Assembly: GCA_937876225.1 (NCBI GenBank)
Contig: CALFIC010000061.1
Span: forward strand, 1 to 15,484
DNA length: 15,484 bases
Origin: an uncultured Chloroflexota bacterium
GTDB taxonomy: Bacteria > Chloroflexota > Chloroflexia > Chloroflexales > Roseiflexaceae
Direction of reading: 5' to 3'
Shown here piece by piece: positions 12,553 to 15,484 of this stretch. The notes under the pieces are model-generated. The model saw nothing but the letters and a program-made list of their open reading frames with translations. It was not told the DNA's origin and made no database searches. The number at the start of each line of letters is the position of its first letter. Within the stretch, counting starts at the first letter, position 1. The position numbers were made by a program, and so were the translations under genes.

Positions 12553-15484
12553 ATGCATGCACTCGGCAAAACACCCTCCCGCCGTTGGATTATGGTACTC
12601 ATCGTATTGTTGAGTATCGGAGCTTTCACGCGGTCGCTCATGCCAGCCCATGCCATGAGTAGCAATTGTAGCGCCCGTGGAGTCGGCGTTGATTTGAGTG
12701 GATGTGATTTACGTGGACAAAATCTTTCGAACCTCGACCTTACTGGAGCGAATTTCAACACGGCCAACTTGGCCAATGCCCAGATGAATTCGGGGACATA
12801 TAGCAACGCAGACTTTCGTGGTGCCACACTTACCAACGTAATGATGAGCAACAGTACTGCAACCAATGCCAATTTCACGGGGGCAACACTCACTGGCATG
12901 ATGATAGGGATGATGGGACCAAGTAGCGGAAGTAATTTGAGTGGATCAAATTTTAGTACGGCAAATTTATCAAATGTAATGATTATGAATGCCGCAAATT
13001 TGAGCGGTGCGAATTTCTACCAAGCGACAATGACAAGTTTTCAAGCTACAGCGAGCACATTTACTGGGGCAGATTTTCGGCTTGCAAATATGACTGGGGC
13101 ACAGCTCACCGAAGACACATTTACGAACGCTGACCTACGGGGAGTAAACTTGTCACAAGGTCGGATCATGGGTGGTACATTTACCAGTGCAAAGTTTAAT
13201 GGCACTACCAGTGCCAATGCCGCTAATTTATCTCAAATAAGTATAAACCCTGGCATGACCGGCACCATGCCCTTATTTACTGGGGCTGATTTTACGAACG
13301 TCAGTTTTGCAAATCGTATGATATCGTATGCTGATTTCACCAATGCCATCATGATTGGTACCGATTGGACCGGAGCAAGTGTATTCGGGGTTATTTTCGA
13401 TGGTGCAACTTTCACCAATGCCCAAATGAGCACTATGCTGTGGAGTATTGCCAATGTAAGTGGTATAGAACATGCAGTAAGTTGCGTGGGAACAAATTTC
13501 ACCAATGCGACACTCACTGGGCTCCAAGCAAATCCATATATTCCGGTTAACTGTTCAAATGCGCTGTTTACCGGTGCCAATTTATCCAATGCACGCATGA
13601 ACCGGATGAACCTAACGGGCGCAACATTGATAAACGCCAATTTAATCGGGGCGAATATCGGCGGCAGTAATCTTACCACGGCCAATTTCACCAATGCGAG
13701 TCTATTTAGTGCCGATGTCAGCCCCTACGTTGATGCCAGCACCAGTACGAGTTACCCTACAACGTGGCACAACACCATCTGCCCAGATACCAGCAATAGC
13801 AACATCGTCACCCCCGAAATCTGTACCACGTTGACCTATCTACCTACGCGCACCACCACCCCCACCGCATCGAACACTCCGACTGCAAGCAGTACCAAAT
13901 CACCTACCGCAACCAATACCAACACTGCAACATACACCGCGACCGCAACCAGCACGGCCACCAAAACTAGCACGGCAACAAAAACCAACACTGCCACCAA
14001 TACCAGCACGGCCACAAAAACCAGCACAGCCACCAATACCAATACCCGCACGTCGACTCCTACGCGCACGTCGACTCCCACCCGTACGGCCACTTTCACC
14101 GTCACGAGTACGGCGCCGGCAACGAGTAGTAATTGTTCAGCACGTGGCATCAATGTCAACCTGAGTTATTGCGATTTACATGGTCAAGATTTATCGACCA
14201 CAGACATGACGGGTGCCAAGTTTTATTCGGCCAATCTATCGGGAGCCGTATTACGGGGTACCTATGCAAATGCCGACTTCAGACTCGCAAATCTTACCAA
14301 TGCGACTTTTTTTGGCAGCACTGCAACCAATGCTTCTTTTAATGCAGCAAATCTGACTGGTGCCAATATTTCGAATAGTACGTTTGGAGGCGCCAACTTT
14401 AGTGGAACAACGTCAGGATCGGCTGCAAATCTTGCGAGTGTCACGAGTTCTGGCATGTCGTTGGCTGGGGCAAACTTAACCAATGTTAGTTTCAGAAATG
14501 CCACCATACCCAGTACGATTTTGACTGGGGCACAAGTCAGAGGAGCAAATTTTTCGAATGCCACGTTGAGTGGAACTGTACTCGACAGTCTCGACTTTAC
14601 TGGAGCGAATTTCTCCGGAGCACAGCTCAATGGTGGTGGGCTGACCGTTACAAGTTGTATCAATACAATCTTTGACTCGGCCAATCTCAGCTTCGCAATT
14701 ATCAGTAGCACAGACTGCAATCATGCCACATTTCGCAATGCAACAATGATTGGAGTGCAGCTCAATGGGTCAAATCTCACCAGTGCCAATCTCACCAATG
14801 TCAATCTTGAAGGTGCACAGTTAAATGGCACCAATTTCACCGATGGAATACTCACAAATGCGCTGATTATCAATACAACTAGTTCCAGTATGAATTTCAC
14901 CAATGCGAATTTCAACGGGGGCGCATTTACGAATTCCATGGTAAATGCGCTGAACCTCACGGGTGCGAGTCTGGTGGGGACGACTTTTACGGGAGCCCAT
15001 TTGAACGGCAGTGATTTCACGAGTGCCAATTTCACCACTTCGTTTACGTTGTTCAATGCAACGCTCAGCGGTGTGACATGGCACAACACCATCTGCCCAG
15101 ATACCCGCAACAGTAATCTGCTCAACCCTGAAGCCTGTCCGCCACCAGCAACAGTCACCCCCACACCAACCAAAACGAGTACATCGACTAATACCAGTAC
15201 ATCGACCAAAACCAGCACCAGTACTGCCACTGCCACTTTTACCGCGACTGCAACCCGCACAGCCACACCTACCCGCTCAAATACCAATACGCGCACCAAT
15301 ACATCCACGGCAACCAATACACTCACGGCAACTAATACCAAGACAGCAACCAGCACCAAAACCGCAACTAGCACCAATACTGCCACCGCCACAAATACAT
15401 CCACCCCGACTATCACGCCTACGATGGTTGTCCAAGAAATCAGTGCCAGTGGCACCTATACCTGTGCCATGGCCGATAACACCG
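12553..15484 (+). CDS. Secreted modular protein with two pentapeptide modules, two Thr-rich linkers and the start of an RCC1 domain (3' end outside window)
   Basis: I translated this frame through and found no stop from the ATG at 12553 to the window edge, giving at least 977 residues. The start has AAGGGG six bases upstream; an in-frame ATG at 12535 is less likely because that site would fall inside the gene. Residues 1-34 are a signal peptide ending AHA, nearly identical to that of the gene at 9128. Module 1 runs from SSNCSARG (about 36) through pentapeptide repeats to WHNTICP...PEIC (405-424). A Thr/Ala/Ser/Asn linker (about 428-524) follows. Module 2 restarts with SSNCSARG (525) and closes with WHNTICP...PEAC (843-862). 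A second linker (about 866-957) leads to MVVQEISASGTYTCAMADNT, identical but for one residue to the RCC1 start of the first paralogue. The protein is probably an extracellular adhesin-like or scaffold protein; ligand unknown. Confidence 0.88.
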   Translation, partial: MHALGKTPSRRWIMVLIVLLSIGAFTRSLMPAHAMSSNCSARGVGVDLSGCDLRGQNLSNLDLTGANFNTANLANAQMNSGTYSNADFRGATLTNVMMSNSTATNANFTGATLTGMMIGMMGPSSGSNLSGSNFSTANLSNVMIMNAANLSGANFYQATMTSFQATASTFTGADFRLANMTGAQLTEDTFTNADLRGVNLSQGRIMGGTFTSAKFNGTTSANAANLSQISINPGMTGTMPLFTGADFTNVSFANRMISYADFTNAIMIGTDWTGASVFGVIFDGATFTNAQMSTMLWSIANVSGIEHAVSCVGTNFTNATLTGLQANPYIPVNCSNALFTGANLSNARMNRMNLTGATLINANLIGANIGGSNLTTANFTNASLFSADVSPYVDASTSTSYPTTWHNTICPDTSNSNIVTPEICTTLTYLPTRTTTPTASNTPTASSTKSPTATNTNTATYTATATSTATKTSTATKTNTATNTSTATKTSTATNTNTRTSTPTRTSTPTRTATFTVTSTAPATSSNCSARGINVNLSYCDLHGQDLSTTDMTGAKFYSANLSGAVLRGTYANADFRLANLTNATFFGSTATNASFNAANLTGANISNSTFGGANFSGTTSGSAANLASVTSSGMSLAGANLTNVSFRNATIPSTILTGAQVRGANFSNATLSGTVLDSLDFTGANFSGAQLNGGGLTVTSCINTIFDSANLSFAIISSTDCNHATFRNATMIGVQLNGSNLTSANLTNVNLEGAQLNGTNFTDGILTNALIINTTSSSMNFTNANFNGGAFTNSMVNALNLTGASLVGTTFTGAHLNGSDFTSANFTTSFTLFNATLSGVTWHNTICPDTRNSNLLNPEACPPPATVTPTPTKTSTSTNTSTSTKTSTSTATATFTATATRTATPTRSNTNTRTNTSTATNTLTATNTKTATSTKTATSTNTATATNTSTPTITPTMVVQEISASGTYTCAMADNT

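Noticed and set aside
13233..13694. Minus-strand open frames opposite the pentapeptide regions (also 9097-9591, 12519-12899 and 14262-14720)
   Set aside because: The codon pattern of pentapeptide repeats lacks antisense stops. None has a ribosome-binding site or a recognisable domain.

Overview
The window looks like a chromosomal segment of a free-living heterotrophic bacterium. Secreted pentapeptide/RCC1 proteins joined by long Thr/Pro/Asn linkers, next to a coenzyme-B12 acyl-CoA mutase and glycogen synthase, would fit a filamentous member of Chloroflexota. This placement comes from gene style alone and is uncertain. The housekeeping genes are fairly GC-rich. The intergenic DNA around the large secreted-protein genes is visibly AT-rich.

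Layout. (1) Positions 1-734 hold the 3' end of a Cys-free RCC1-repeat protein ending in a short Thr/Pro tail. (2) Positions 793-3116 on the minus strand hold a sterol-glucosyltransferase-like GT1 enzyme and, downstream of it, a GNAT acetyltransferase. Two near-identical nested palindromic repeats lie between them. (3) A TetR-type regulator (3235-3822) is divergent from the glycosyltransferase, with overlapping promoter signals and a candidate operator between them. (4) Positions 3840-5732 on the minus strand hold a methylmalonyl-CoA-mutase-type catalytic subunit without a B12 domain, followed by a small single-pass membrane protein. (5) Positions 5898-8796 on the plus strand hold a compact run: EamA/DMT exporter, glycogen synthase (glgA) and PurE. 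The last two share a 4-base ATGA overlap. (6) From 8797 to the end lie two tandem paralogous genes for very large secreted modular proteins, each preceded by AT-rich DNA.

The most unusual part is region 6. Each protein has a signal peptide and then a module running from an SSNCSARG...C start, through pentapeptide repeats, to a WHNTICP...PExC end. A low-complexity Thr-rich linker follows, then a Cys-paired RCC1 propeller (seven blades in the first protein). The second gene carries two pentapeptide modules and two linkers, and it runs off the window just as its RCC1 domain begins. Ends and linker junctions are nearly identical in DNA between the paralogues while the middles differ, which suggests module duplication and shuffling in a surface-protein family. 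The 5' partial gene may be a more distant relative. No CRISPR array, tRNA, rRNA, transposase or phage gene was seen.
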